Assembly (NCBI RefSeq): GCF_000764305.2
Contig: NW_025941465.1
Span: 58,687-122,686, forward strand
DNA: 64,000 bases
Direction of reading: 5' to 3'
From: Hyalella azteca
Taxonomy: Eukaryota; Arthropoda; Malacostraca; Amphipoda; Hyalellidae
Made by a program: the position numbers and the translations under genes. Below are positions 23,880 through 36,259 of this stretch, in pieces; positions within the stretch are counted from its first letter, which is position 1, and each line of letters begins with the position of its first letter. The notes beneath the pieces were generated by a model that saw nothing but the letters and a program-made list of their open reading frames with translations, ran no database searches and was not told the DNA's origin.

Positions 23880-26800
23880 CTGCTCATGAAATACACTCAC
23901 ATAATTAAGCGCGACTTCGTCCAAATTGCGATGCTTTGAAAGTGCGTTACTATTTGGTCATTATTACCCATTAATTTTCCTGAATCCATCCTCCATCATC
24001 GAGTTGCACGCTTCATTAAAAACAAATCGAAATTGAATGATTGTTTGTACCAATAATTACCAACGCTATTTTACATAGTAGCTGACTAGATATCCGCGTT
24101 GTACACGTAATTGATTTTATTCGTTTCTCTGTCTAACTTTTTGGTAAAATTTCAAAAATTTTCCCATGCTTGTAACTGCCGACATGTTGAGCCACCCTCC
24201 GCTACTTCATCTTATGGACGCTGGCACCGTCCGCATCCGCAGCGCCTGATCAGGCAGCGCACTTGAAGTGCACCGCGAAATGTCCGCAGTTTTGCGAGGC
24301 GGCAAAGTGGCATACAAATGGCTTACAAATGACATGTGGCATACATATGGAGCGGTTATACGCATTCCACTTCAGAGTGGGCAAACCAAACACTTCATGT
24401 TCATTCCACTACGGGGTGATCATGCCAAAACTTCATGTTCTTTCCACTTCAGGATTGGTTTGTCAAAAGCTTACTACGCATACCGAGTCGTCATGCCAAC
24501 ATACATCGTCGTGTACATGATCAATGAATGCATACGTGCATCGGTGTATCAATAAGGAATTTTTCTACAAAGATTCTGCAGGATTTTCTCTTCAAAAGGC
24601 ATATTTTAGACTTGACTAATATCATCTTTCGTCTTATCTACGAAATGATCGTCTACGTATGTCTTCGTAGATTTTCATTTACGTATGTTTACTTAGATTT
24701 TAGATTTCCATTAACCAAAATCTCTTAACGCGTTTTCAACGTTGCAAAAATTCGAATCACGAAGGAGTGACAAAAATATTTTCAAATTAGTCGAAATACT
24801 GATATATAAATAACCAAATACATAATGCATCACATAAAAAGTTGAGAGTGAAAATGTATTTGCATTTCTGTTTACAAATCTATAGAAATTATGAATAAAT
24901 TTTGAAAATATAATTGAGGAATATCAGTAATATTTGCATCCCAGTTTAGATATCCATCGTAATAATGAATGAGTATTTGAAACATGATTGAGCGGTAACA
25001 GCAGTAGTTAGAAACAGCAGCTTACGCATCTACGGATTGACAATCAAAAAGATTATTTCACTTCACAATTATTTATTATATTTATTATTACAATAAGTAC
25101 ATAATTATTACAACAAACACACAATTATAAACCACAAATGTTTATTATATTTATTTTGTATTATGTCACAATTATTTGTGCACATCCATGCGCCTAATGG
25201 CAGCTAATAGCAAGGGTTCACATAAAATACCCAGAAGATGAGTTAGGTATGCACCTCTCATCTGGTAAGTGTGTCATATTGACCCAGGGCGGCCTCTCTA
25301 TGTATCATTTTGCCGACGCTTGCCCGGCGTATCAACACTGAGCTGACGTGTGTCGTGTGTGCGTAATTACACTGAGAGAAATAAGGGAGAATAATTTAGT
25401 GTCCATATCTCGATGCAGTTATTACGCTTGTGTGAGTCATCCTGACGCAGTCTGGCACGGCAAAAAGGTGTATCAATGCTACGTGCGCTATCTGGTCGTG
25501 CTGTGGGTAGGCAAGTTTTTTGTGCCACTTATTGCTCTGAGTGTAGATACGAGATTATAGTTGGTCGTCTTTTCGTTTTTGTCGACTCCTTTTTTTGGAA
25601 AATTTTGCTCTTTGTCGACTCATAAAATTCCATTCAAAGCTTTCCAAAAAATTTTTGTTTCACATTTTATTCGATTTCGCCACGTGTTTTTCTAGTGATA
25701 TTCTGTGCAACATTTTTTCAAGAAAATGATGCAGAAAAACGTTGGTTATGAGTAGATCTCGTTAATATAATGTTCAATAAAAGTTGTTTAGACGTTTAGT
25801 TGAATTAAAGGACTTGAATTAATCAATATAATAAATTAAATACAAGTAAAGAACAAAATACCCGTTCAATTAACATATACTTGTTATGTAAGCAACGTTG
25901 TAAGTTAAAGTAACCTAACCATCTGTTGTTAACACAGGATTTCAAACTGATCCTAATGTTTGATCAAGTTCTTGTTTTTTTTAAAGATATGTCTCCGCAC
26001 AGATTACAGATTTAAGAGATTAACGTGCTTTTATTCACATAATTTCGAATGTGCAGCATATTTGATATATTCTACGACTCCTTTACATCTCCACAGAACA
26101 CGCACTGCACTCCACTTTATTTTCAATTAATGTACGCTAACTTCTCAGTCAGTTTGAGTTCCACAGCACTTCTGTGCACGTAAAAAACGTTAGAATTTGA
26201 CCTCGGAAGCTAATTAACTTCTAAGGAATTTAATTTCACGGGGAGTTGCGGTTTCAAATGCTTCATTCAAGATGAATTTTTGCTCCAGATCTTCTATTGC
26301 TTTCACTCTTTTTTACAGTCCTTTTACCCTCTTTTATTTGACTGCGTTCACTCATGTTCATAGTGGAATTCGGTAAAATTTCGTCATTAGATTTCTTAGA
26401 TTCTATTTCCTTAATTCATTCAACACCGTCTGAATTTTTGGGAAATGAAGTAGTAAATATTATAATAATAAAAAACAACCACATTGAGAAAAAATTGCTG
26501 CTGAACGCCAGTCTCATCCAAGTCATACACATATTTTTCTGAGATTCTTGAATTTTATCATCCCAACCATCCTGACAGTCTGCATTGAATTACATTTTCC
26601 AAACCACGGAAAAACTTCATACAATTTTGAAGCAATTTTGTGCAGGATTTTTTCGTATGAAGGCAACAAGAGACATGAAACACGTTGAGCAGGTTAACGT
26701 CTGACGAGCTTCATGGTTTTATATTAAAAAGACTCGCTCCTTTCCGTCTCGAGTTGGCTCATCCAATAATGATTTTTTACGACCCAGTTAAGGCATGCAA

Positions 26801-27600
26801 ATTGTATAGCACTCGCGCGAGTAAACGTTTTTTAAGAGTTTTGCCGGGCGCAAAATGTAGTGCTGCGACCTTTATAGTTTCCTGGAAAATCCTTGTAAAT
26901 GTTTGAAGTTAGGAAATGAGATCTTTACTATAATCAAGGATTACCTGAGAGATTAAGTGAGAGAGAGACTAGTAAATGATTAGTCTTGGTCTCTCAGGAT
27001 TCATCGCTAGAAACTCTGGTCATTATAGCGATGTTAAGAAAGACATAGAATCGTGATTTTATAACGGCTCTGGATTGCATTAGCTCGTTGCCAAACATGT
27101 TGCGGGATTTCTATAAAAATATTGAGCAGCATGATGAAATAACTATTGTTTAGAGTTGCAAGTTAAGTTTTGCTTTCATTGATAATATAGAGTTGAAATA
27201 ATTGGAGCTTAACAATGCTCCAGTTATGCGTTTAAGTTAGAATATTGATATTTACGATCATTTATTATTTCTAATTTTTGTACCAGTGATGTTCCATTGA
27301 AACCATAGCAAGAAGTTACACAAACGACAACAATTGAAATGAAGAAGAAAAACAGTTGAAGGCATCTCCACTGATTCTACGGTAGAAATTAGTAACATGC
27401 GAGTTTATGAGCCTGGCAGTTAAAGAACACAAGACCTGGAATTCAATCATGATAAAATACAAAGAATTAATATCTAGAAATTCTCAGAATTACATGACAA
27501 ATTTCCACAAACCTCAACAAAGCATCAATATGAATTCGAATCTAATACACTTTATGTTCCCGTTCTAAAACTTCTGCTTTTATGCTCCGCCAGCCTAGTG
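23880..27600. other. No gene recognised
   Basis: This is AT-rich DNA. About 24.18-24.54 kb is somewhat GC-richer and holds two overlapping 85-95 codon plus-strand frames without any family signature. About 25.43-25.55 kb carries a partial copy of the CACTCAG MITE family. 26945-27000 is a short GAGAGA hairpin. Confidence 0.4.
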
Positions 27601-27639
27601 TAAAAATTGCGAGACGTCATACCGACGTACGTTTCGTTT

Positions 27640-28370
27640 CAAATTAAATGGTATTAAAACATTATTAAATCGTGGTTACCGTATTTGTTCAACTTTCAAT
27701 GCTATGCACACTGAATTTGAATTTTTGCGCAGTATCTTTTCTTCAAATGGGTTTCCGTCGCAATTGATTTATACTCAAATTAAGAAATTCATGTCAAGGC
27801 AATATAATGAAGTTGTTCCCGATTGTGACAGTAGGAACCTGATTTACTGTTCTTTTCCCTCCTTCGGTAAAGCATCTGAGATCATGGCTAAGGAATTGAA
27901 AGATTTGATCAATAAATATCTTCCGAATGTAAATCTGCAGGTGAAGAACGGGAACTTTACTTGCGCATCCTCCTCATTCAGCTGTGCGCGTCCATGCCGA
28001 GCAGTGCAATGTTCCGGTGTCCGATAGTGATTTTAGAGTTCTAGCTTACACGACCGGTGTTACTGACCTACGAATTTTAGAATCTCTGTATATTTTTAAG
28101 CAGAAACCTCGGTTAAATGCAGCCTTCAGCTCCTATCCCCTTGAAATTGTTAATAGATAGGTCTGTCTCCTTATGTGTATTTGTTTTTATTTTTGTCAAT
28201 TTATGTTTTTATCTTCGATGTGAATTTAGTTTTCTAATTGATTCTGATTTTCTTATAGGTTTTGAACTTTGAACTGACGATGGAGCTGGACTCCGAAACG
28301 TTTTCATTCTTAAGAAATGGTTAATATTCTGGCTGTTTTCTTTGTTTTTAAATTCCTAATTAACTTGCGA
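27640..28370 (+). mobile_element. Penelope-like retroelement 3' part, internally deleted, with terminal sequence
   Basis: The plus-strand frame from about 27640 reads Asn-Arg-Gly-Tyr-Arg-Ile-Cys-Ser, then Glu-Phe-Glu-Phe-Leu-x-x-Ile-Phe and Asn-Gly-Phe-Pro, then Lys-Glu-Leu-Lys-Asp-Leu-Ile-Asn-Lys-Tyr-Leu-Pro. This is the C-terminal thumb region of a Penelope-like reverse transcriptase. After a frameshift near 27960 comes His-Ser-Ala-Val-Arg-x-His, Asp-Phe-Arg-Val-Leu and Leu-Arg-Ile-Leu-Glu-Ser-Leu-Tyr-Ile, the end of the GIY-YIG endonuclease domain, stopping at 28160. The GIY-YIG catalytic start is deleted, so it is dead. A tail with a ribozyme-like core follows at about 28.27-28.31 kb. Confidence 0.75.
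28268..28312 (+). ncRNA. Candidate hammerhead ribozyme core in Penelope-like tail
   Basis: CTGACGA at 28274-28280 is followed by a stem GGAG-CTGGA-CTCC and then GAAAC at 28295-28299. That is the conserved hammerhead core (CUGANGA, stem II, GAAA). Penelope-like elements are known to carry such motifs in their terminal repeats. I could not confirm stems I and III or the cleavage site by eye, so activity is not claimed. Confidence 0.5.
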
Positions 28371-28607
28371 TTTAAGCAATCTAGTAATTTTATTATTTTA
28401 TGTTCCAAATTATGTTCCCTTTTTTCTCTCACAGAAAGAAGGGGTAATTCCAATGGTTCTCGAATGGCGGTTGAGAAGGCCATGGAACCGGGATTCGCGG
28501 TTACAAATGGCCGGTAATTTCAAGACCGGTTGCAAAGAAATGCATTATTGGCTACGGATGCAATTTGTTTGCTAAATGGCGTGCAAATCGGCCGCTTACA
28601 GAACCCT

Positions 28608-28740
28608 CAGGTAGAACCTTATAAGAACTCTTTCGCCCTTAAATTTAACCTGAGAACTCTTTCGCTTTTAAATTTATCCTCAGAACTCTCTCGCCCTTAT
28701 ATAACCTTAGAACTCTTCCGATCTTAAATCTTTCACCCTT
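28608..28740. repeat. Degenerate 28-bp tandem repeat
   Basis: Four to five units of AGAACTCTTTCGCCCTTAAA followed by TTTAACCT-like sequence. Confidence 0.65.
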
Positions 28741-29037
28741 AAATTGTCCTAAAAAGAGGAAATAAATTGAGATTATTTTAGTATTTAGATTTGGGGAAAG
28801 CTGAGGACGCGTATTTTGTGTACCTTGAGATGTCGATGGGTTAATAACATATCTTGCATAAATATAGGCTGGACAAATATTATCTTGCTTATACTAAGCA
28901 ACGTAACTATTTTATTTGCATCGATGTAAGCATATATTACTATATTATTATCCATAAAATATAACCCATGCCAATATTATTTGGCATTAATGTTAGAGAT
29001 GATAATTTTATTTTGCATCGATGTAAGCACTGTCGAC

Positions 29038-29445
29038 AGAACTGCAGTTGGGCAGAGATGACACTTCAGAACTGCAGTTGGTCAGAGATGACACTTCAGA
29101 ACTACAGTTGGGCAGAGATGACACTTCAGAACTACAGTTGGTCGGAGATGACACTTCAGAACTGCAGTTGGGCAGAGATGACACTTCAGAACTACAGTTG
29201 GGCAGAGATGACACTTCAGAACTACAGTTGGGCAGAGATGACACCTCAAAACTGCAGTTTGTCAGAGACGACACCTCAGAACTGCAGTTGTTCGGAGATG
29301 ACACCTCAGAACTGCAGTTGGTCAGAGATGATACTTCAGAACTGCAGTTGGTCAGAGATGATACTTCAGAACTGCAGTTGGTCAGAGATGATACTTCAGA
29401 ACTGCAGTTGGTCAGAGATGACACTTCAGAACTGCTGTTGGTTAG
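29038..29445. repeat. 30-bp minisatellite, about 13.5 copies
   Basis: The unit ACTTCAGAACTGCAGTTGGG plus CAGAGATGAC repeats every 30 bp. Because 30 is a multiple of three, several frames on both strands stay open for 140-170 codons (for example 28968-29486 on plus). None has splice context, a signal sequence or a family match, so I treat them as by-products. Confidence 0.9.
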
Positions 29446-30593
29446 AGACAAAGTTTATGTACAAATTGATAGATGAAAAACTTTAACACGTACGACGTCT
29501 GGTGAGCTCAAAATGCAGCATCCTCTCATCAAAAATTCATCAAATTTCACGCCTGAAGAATCCATTGATTCATGTGCTATTGGGATGATGGAAAGGCGTG
29601 AAGTGTCGCGCAATCGCACCAGCGTTTCGTACTTCTGCGCCATAGTTTTCGATGCAACGGAATAGTCCGCGCGAAGCTCTCAAGTTCAGCGCAAACTTGT
29701 GACAAATTCTTTGAGCTTCCAAGTTGCTACTCAATAAAGTCTTAACATGAGCGAATCGAATGGGTAAAGCACCATTGGGGAAACTTCTTTTAAAAAAGCT
29801 GATCTTTAAGTATTAAATTTGCATTTTATTGAAACTAGAGACGTTCCTCCCCATTGCAAAGTCGAGCGCAGGATATCAAAAAAATTGACTTTCCTTCAGT
29901 TCCTTGAATAGATTAAATTTTTGCTGGAATGAAGAAGTTGAATTTAAATTTACTTCATCCATCGTCAATTAATTTCCAAGGAACTATGTGTTTGCCTTAC
30001 ATATTTATTGTAAAATTATTTTGATAAGGTTTTCAACTGGTAAGATATTCTTAGTGCTAGTCTGTATTTTTTTCAATGCTCACATAGTTTTTTTAGTCAT
30101 TTAACGCAAAATGAACAGGTAAATATGGAAATGGTTCCTATTCATAGTGCAACAAATTACCTCCTAAGTTGTGCTTGTATTCATCAAAATAAGCTACACC
30201 ATAGTTTTATAATAATTGAATGATTTCAATCGAATTTTCATTCGCCAATAACTATACAATATAGTTTACCAAATACTTCAGTGGATACATTCTACACTGG
30301 TGTAACATACTTTTTTAAATCGGGACTTTACTCATTTGAGTTTCCTATACCTAAAAATTTGATCTACATTCATACTTATAATTTTGCACATTTTATGATT
30401 TTCTCGCAAATTTTACTAACTGAAACGTTCCTTATTTAACCATTCGGTGCAAAGCGTAGGAACGCAAATGTTTCTGCTCCACAGTTTGATCCTTCTCCTA
30501 GTAAGCCTACGTCCACTCAAAAAAATGAAATGGGCTCTTTTGTCAAATAGTGACATACTTTCGTGCCAGGGCACAATCAGAGAACAGACATAG

Positions 30594-30812
30594 TACAGAT
30601 AGACCTTATGCCACAGTACAGATAGACCTTATGCCTTAGTGCAGATAGACCTTATGCCACAGTACAGATAGACCTTATGCCTTAGTGCACATAGACCTTA
30701 TGACACAGTACAGATAGACCTTATGACACAGTATAGATAGACCTTATGACGCAGTACAGATAGACCTTATGACACAGTACAGATAGACCTTATGATATAG
30801 TACAGATAGACA
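30594..30812. repeat. 23-bp minisatellite, about 9 copies
   Basis: TACAGATAGACCTTATGCCA plus CAG or TTAG repeats at 23-bp steps, with later copies switching to TATGACA. Confidence 0.88.
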
Positions 30813-30935
30813 TAATAAGCTCCTAATTAGCAACCGAATAAAGTATGTGGCCAATTTACGCCTGATTCACCACAAAGCCGAGTGAGTGAATGGAGCCCGG
30901 GGCGACTCTGAATGGAATCTGAATTGCGACTGGAA

Positions 30936-31099
30936 AAGTACCGGTAAGGAAGCTCAAAATGAGGCACTACAAAGTGCCGGTTAGGAAGTCAAAAATAAGG
31001 CACTATAAAGTGCCGGTAAGGAAGTCCAAAATATGGCACCACAAAGTGCCGGTAAGGTAGCTCAAAATGAGGCACTACAAAGTGCCGGTAAGGAAGTCC
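30936..31099. repeat. 36-bp tandem repeat, each unit a GGCACT hairpin
   Basis: GGCAC starts at 30963, 30999, 31035 and 31071. Every unit contains GGCACTACAAAGTGCC, a self-complementary hexamer pair, followed by GGTAAGGAAGTC. The GC-richer DNA at 31.1-31.42 kb that follows has open frames on both strands but no signature I recognise. Confidence 0.85.
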
Positions 31100-31449
31100 A
31101 TAATAATTCAAACAAAATTTAGAGGTGTGAGCGACCCTGCATTAGGGCCGCCTAGGACTCGGGAGCACGTAAAGCATCGGCTCTATGTCCGATTCTGCAT
31201 AAGGTTTGAAGGGCAGCCTCTGGGTAGCTTGATAGTTCGGTATGACATGACTCGGCTCTGCAATCCCTTTTTATACGCTCAAGCCCGAAAGGAGGTTCTA
31301 ACCTGAAACTAATTTTTATCGGTTGGCCAAGAAGACCCAGAATAACTTTGCGTCGAGTGTAGTGACTATTTGGCCGAAGCTTCGGCGGTTCCCGAATTTT
31401 GTTAGGGCGGGCGTACAAAGAGCCGTGATTAAATTAACTCGAAAAATAA

Positions 31450-32640
31450 TTGCTTATTTGTTTTAAGCATGTATGAAAGGGATTTACTTCCGTAATATGT
31501 CTAACTTATTTTAGGACGACGAGCATCACGCATTGATTTACTGAACCTAATGGACCGTTTCGTAATTGCAATTGCTCTTCGAATTAGGTAAATAAGAATT
31601 ATGAGACTCAATAATATTCGAAACTAGCTAATTTCACATGCCTTTTTGTTTATATTCTTATTTTATTGTTTTTGTTATTGTATTGTATTGTTTATTGTTA
31701 ACGTTGTTTTGGTACAATTATTTTTTCGTTTTAATTTTGCATTTATGTTAAAATAAAGACGGCCTTTAAGTAGGACGAAAGAACATCATTCTGCCAATTC
31801 GTGTACCCTTTATTTCCATGATTTTTTATTAGGCAGAAGTTCCATGAGTTTTTACTCGCTTGGATAGTTAAAGCTTCCATCAAATAAAATGAGCAAGATG
31901 GGACCTGAAAATGTAGATCGAAATCCAACAGAATTTCAATACAGAGCGAGCGACCCGCAAGCCGATCTATTGACTCTGGTCGAATTAATATTCATTGGCA
32001 TTCTCATTCTGTTATTATTAAGATTCTATTCTATTAAATTATTCCATTATTATTAAATAGTAGAATATAATATAATATAATAATAATAATATTATATTAA
32101 GCAATGACTCAGCAGAATTGTAAATGAATCGCTCCGAAAAAAATATGAGTTCCAATAGAACTTTTTGAACAATAAGAAGCATTCCTGTGGAAAGTCTTGT
32201 TGAATCTAAATTGTTTGACTAGCTTTTTGCTTATCAAGGGATAACGATTTTCAACGATTGCGATTAACTAATTAATATCAATGATTTCAGCATGAGCCCT
32301 CTGATAATCTTGTAATGGTGCTAGCAACTATCTTATTATATACATGAGCTATTTTATACGTCCGAATGTTTTTATCTATTTGAAACATTTGTAATTTGGA
32401 TTTCGTGCGCATCCCATGACTTGCATAGAATATTTGTCATAAGTTTATTAAAGAGTGTAAGACTTTTCATCTATTCGAAGAATGGAAGATGATGTGAATA
32501 GATGAGTTGCTAAGAATTTTTCCAACTTTTCACCCTAAAGTCTTGTTCATCTCGGCTTAAGGTGTTTCATTGAGTCTTTTTTAAACTAAAATCATTAAGC
32601 AGAGACACACATAATTTATAAATAATCGCATGCGAGCAGA
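31450..32640. other. No gene recognised
   Basis: This is AT-rich sequence with a TAA/ATA simple tract near 32.03-32.10 kb and no supported exon. Confidence 0.4.
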
Positions 32641-32655
32641 TGCACTAGACCGAAT

Positions 32656-32850
32656 ACTTCCACCAGATGCCTTCACTCTCACCAGATGCCTTCACTCCCA
32701 CCAGATGCCTTCACTCTCACCAGATGCCTTCACTCTCACCAGATGCCATCACCAGATGCCTTCACTCTCACCAGGTGCCTTCACTCTCACCAGATGCCTT
32801 CACTCTCACCAGGTGCCTTCACTCTCACCAGATGCCTTCACTCCGCCTGT
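32656..32850. repeat. 19-bp minisatellite, about 10 copies
   Basis: CAGATGCCTTCACTCTCAC repeats with occasional CAGGTG variants and one shortened unit. The overlapping His/Ser/Pro-rich frames reflect a 19-bp unit being read in all three phases. Confidence 0.88.
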
Positions 32851-32899
32851 GAATTTATTATTATTATTTATGATAAGCCTTACTACGTATTTATTTGAC

Positions 32900-35200
32900 T
32901 TGTGTTATTCCCAATATGATGTGCAATGTTTTTGTGAACGAGTCAAGCTCTGCGCAATGTTTCGGAATTTCATCTCTAGAATTCCCCTAAATTTTAACAA
33001 ATTAATAACAAATTACCGAATTAATTAATTCAATCTTAACAGCCTCTAAATGAACAAATTTAATAATTAAATAATAAATCAATTCTAAATCACAGCCTCG
33101 TTGAGGGAGATTGGTGCTGTGGACGCTCCAATTTCAAGCTATTGCAGTGACTCGGGGATGTAAGATCGCGTTTTAATTGATCACTTAACGATGTTTATAA
33201 TGAACAATTAGAATGAACCAATCAGCACGAGAAACAAATATATTGTGCTGGCATAGCTGTCATGTTTATTTTGCTGTCTGTTGATTTCATTCTAATTAGA
33301 GCCTTGCACGGAATTAAACTCATTAAAATTGATTAAATTTGTATGATTAAATTTAATTATATATACATAAATAAATTGAACTAAGTATCCACCATTCAAT
33401 TTATTTAAATTAACATTATTATATATATTCAAACTTACATCATTGAATATAATTAAATTAAGACCGTTGTAATTAATTATATATAATTAATTTAGTTAAA
33501 TTCAAAACTTAGCGTACTATTCTAGTTCACTGAACTGAGTTTATTTATCCATGACATTATTCTCAAGTAATAAAGATGCCTGACATAAAAGGCTATAGAT
33601 ATCAATTTATCTTATTTGCTTGTTTGTGAATTGGTATTTCCTCCTGATATACATGAGAATGTTTTATTGGAAATCCAGATTTACAAATCATTCCTCCTTT
33701 GTTGATTATTGTGAATAGAGCCGATCGTGTTGCACTAACTCTGTCTGTTTCAAAACTGAATTTTTATTTTGAGTATAACCGGTCAAATTTTTATGTGGTC
33801 TTAATTTTAAGCGGTCAAATTTTAAATTGCTCAAATTTTATTGCTCGGTTTCGCGTAGATTAATTGGAAACAAATCTACTGAATTGAAACAAAATATTCT
33901 AATATCTGTAATGAAATTTGTCGAATGAATGATATGCTTAAAGCTCATCGCAAAAAATCACGTAATCCTGAAATCCAATGTAATTTTCCATTTGGATGTG
34001 AATCCATAGAGCGAATTTAACAACTTGTGTGGAAGAAACTTGATGAACATCTGTTCAGAAGGGGGACTTAATAAAGAATGAACGATGAGTACAAAAATAT
34101 TCTACGCGTTCAAGAAATGCTGAAAATGTTAATGCATTGCGATAGAATTTAGTGATACACAATCGCACTACATGCACGCGCAAGTCAATCTATTTTCTAA
34201 GTTTTAACTTATCGATATTGAAAGTTTTGCGACGGAAATGCTGCAGGGGAGAGGGAAATTTGTAAATAGTTTCATGATTGAAGATAAATGGAGAAGATAA
34301 TTTATTGTTGGTAATTAATACCGACTTGTCACATGTATATAAATATACCTTATGTTGAGAATAAGAAGTATAACACTGACGCAGCATATCAAAAAGGTTT
34401 AATTCGCTAGAGCTTGAAGGCAAAAGAAACTTATATTTAATAGAAAAATCTACGGTTAATAAATGATTATTTAAGTAACTAAGGAAGAGGTTGAATCTGT
34501 TAATAAAGAGGTTGAATCTGTTAATATAGAGGTTGAATCTAAGGAAGAGGTTGAATCTGTTGAATCTGTTAATTTAGTTTATTTGATATTGTCAAATAAA
34601 CTAATTGTATATTGTCTTTTTTTTTGTCAATAAACGTTGCCATGCACCTAAAACTGATATAAATGAAGAAAAGGAACTCATTACTGCAAACTTCTCGGCT
34701 AACATCTTCTAGTAACGCAGTTATTCCTTGACAAAAGCCCGTGGAGGAAACCCGTTGAAAAACTAAAGCGTTTCAATTTTTTATTGGTTGTATTTAATTC
34801 TGTTATGTTTTTACTTTTTATGTAATCAAAGAAATTAAAATATAACGTCTCTTTGCAGAGCTGGAAAAACTGCTGCAACCATACAAAAAAATAATTTTTT
34901 GCCGCAGCGTCCAAATCTACGCAAGAGTTCTTCATTTTACAGGCCATAACGTTGACACGTATGGTCGGGGATCGAATTGAGTTTCAATTTCGTAATTCAT
35001 CAAACCGCGATTAATAACGATTGATAGTAATAAGAACTATTTTTAAAACAGATTTCGGTTACCAAATGATTTAGAAATAGTTGGCAATATGAAGTAGAAG
35101 AAATTTATCGGTGGAGGTATTGAGGAGCGGTCCTCTTCCCTGATGAGGAATCGAAAGATTTATGTGTAAATTGATAGATTAAATTAATTGTAATTCGAGT
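32900..35200. other. No gene recognised; short GAGGTTGAATCTGTTAA repeat
   Basis: This is AT-rich. About 34475-34570 has four to five units of GAAGAGGTTGAATCTGTTAA. Nothing else stands out. Confidence 0.4.
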
Positions 35201-35269
35201 AAGGTAGGGTAATTCGAGAATTACCCTTCCTTATGCACAAATGTTTACACTCCCGTAGCCTCGTTGTGA

Positions 35270-35322
35270 ATGGACCTCTTGATAGCCACCCTGACCCTCA
35301 GTGTCCTCCTGGCGGTCGCGTG
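35270..35322 (+). CDS. Candidate signal-peptide exon, orphan
   Basis: ATG at 35270 opens a short frame, MDLLIATLTLSVLLAVA, ending at GCGTG|GTGAGG, a fair donor, in phase 2. It is a compact hydrophobic signal sequence in a GC-rich island, and the stop immediately after the donor makes sense only if it is spliced. It is on the same strand as the Sidestep-like gene 15 kb downstream. That gene's first recognised exon needs a phase-1 partner, so at least one further exon would be required between them, and I did not find it. It may belong to that gene or to another one. Confidence 0.4.
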
Positions 35323-35985
35323 GTGAGGTCGTCGGGTGTCGCTGCTGCTGTGCCGGTGCAAGTGTTTGGTGTGTGGCACGCATGGCCTCTAATTGTTAAC
35401 AGATGGCCTACTGAAACATTATTGTCCGGCCTCTGGTCTGGGACTGAGTTATGACGATCCTGCGCCCCCAGTAAATAAATGAGACTAATTTATAAATGAT
35501 TTTACAAAATTCATGCAATGAATTCATTTCCGCTAGGTCTATTTTTGGCAGCTTTTACAAAAAGCAGTAGGAAGAGATTATGGATTCAGGGATACCAGAA
35601 ATTTTAATTATACAAAGCACTTATGATTAAGTCATCATGACTATCATTTGTGCGAAACATTAATGAATACCAAAGTTAAGTAGGAAACACAAAAAGTTAT
35701 CAATTGTTTAGAAAAACGGTACACGTTTTTTTTAAATCTCTGTACTTTTCATCAAGAACTTGCGAACATAATTTGAAAATTTTGTGTATAAGATTGTCGT
35801 CTCAAAAGCAAATCAAGACCGGTTTTATTTCCCGAAGCTTCAAAGAGTTGATGTGCATCATCTAAGGTGGTTGGCGCCGAGGGTTTTTCCATCAAAAGTT
35901 TTGACATCAAATATTTTACAGCGAATGGTTCGTCTCCTTTTGACGGTCACAACGACGGTCGTCCTGCTGATCGGGGGTAGAAAAA

Positions 35986-36252
35986 TGTACTTAATTTCAA
36001 CTTAGGTGTATGGACTGTATAATTACATATTTCTTTTGTAAAAGCTCATCATTTATTGAAATATATGAGATATACAGTCAATACCGGATGCCCATATTTA
36101 TAAGATAACTGACTTTGAAAATCAAAAATGTACTTAACTTTAACTTACTTGGTACGGATTGTACAATTACATATTTCTTTTGTAAAAGCTCATCATTTAT
36201 TAAAAATATATTAGTTATACAATCAATACCAAATGCCCATATTTATTTATAA
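35986..36252. repeat. Tandem duplication of about 130 bp
   Basis: 35986-36114 and 36128-36252 share ACATATTTCTTTTGTAAAAG, CTCATCATTTATT and the ending AATGCCCATATTTAT at moderate identity. This is an old local duplication. Confidence 0.7.
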
Positions 36253-36259
36253 GAAAAGT

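Noticed and set aside
28968..29486. 172-codon frame with a 10-residue repeat, and counterparts in other frames and on the minus strand
   Set aside because: The DNA unit is exactly 30 bp, so all stop-free frames extend automatically. There is no signal sequence, splice context or composition supporting a protein.
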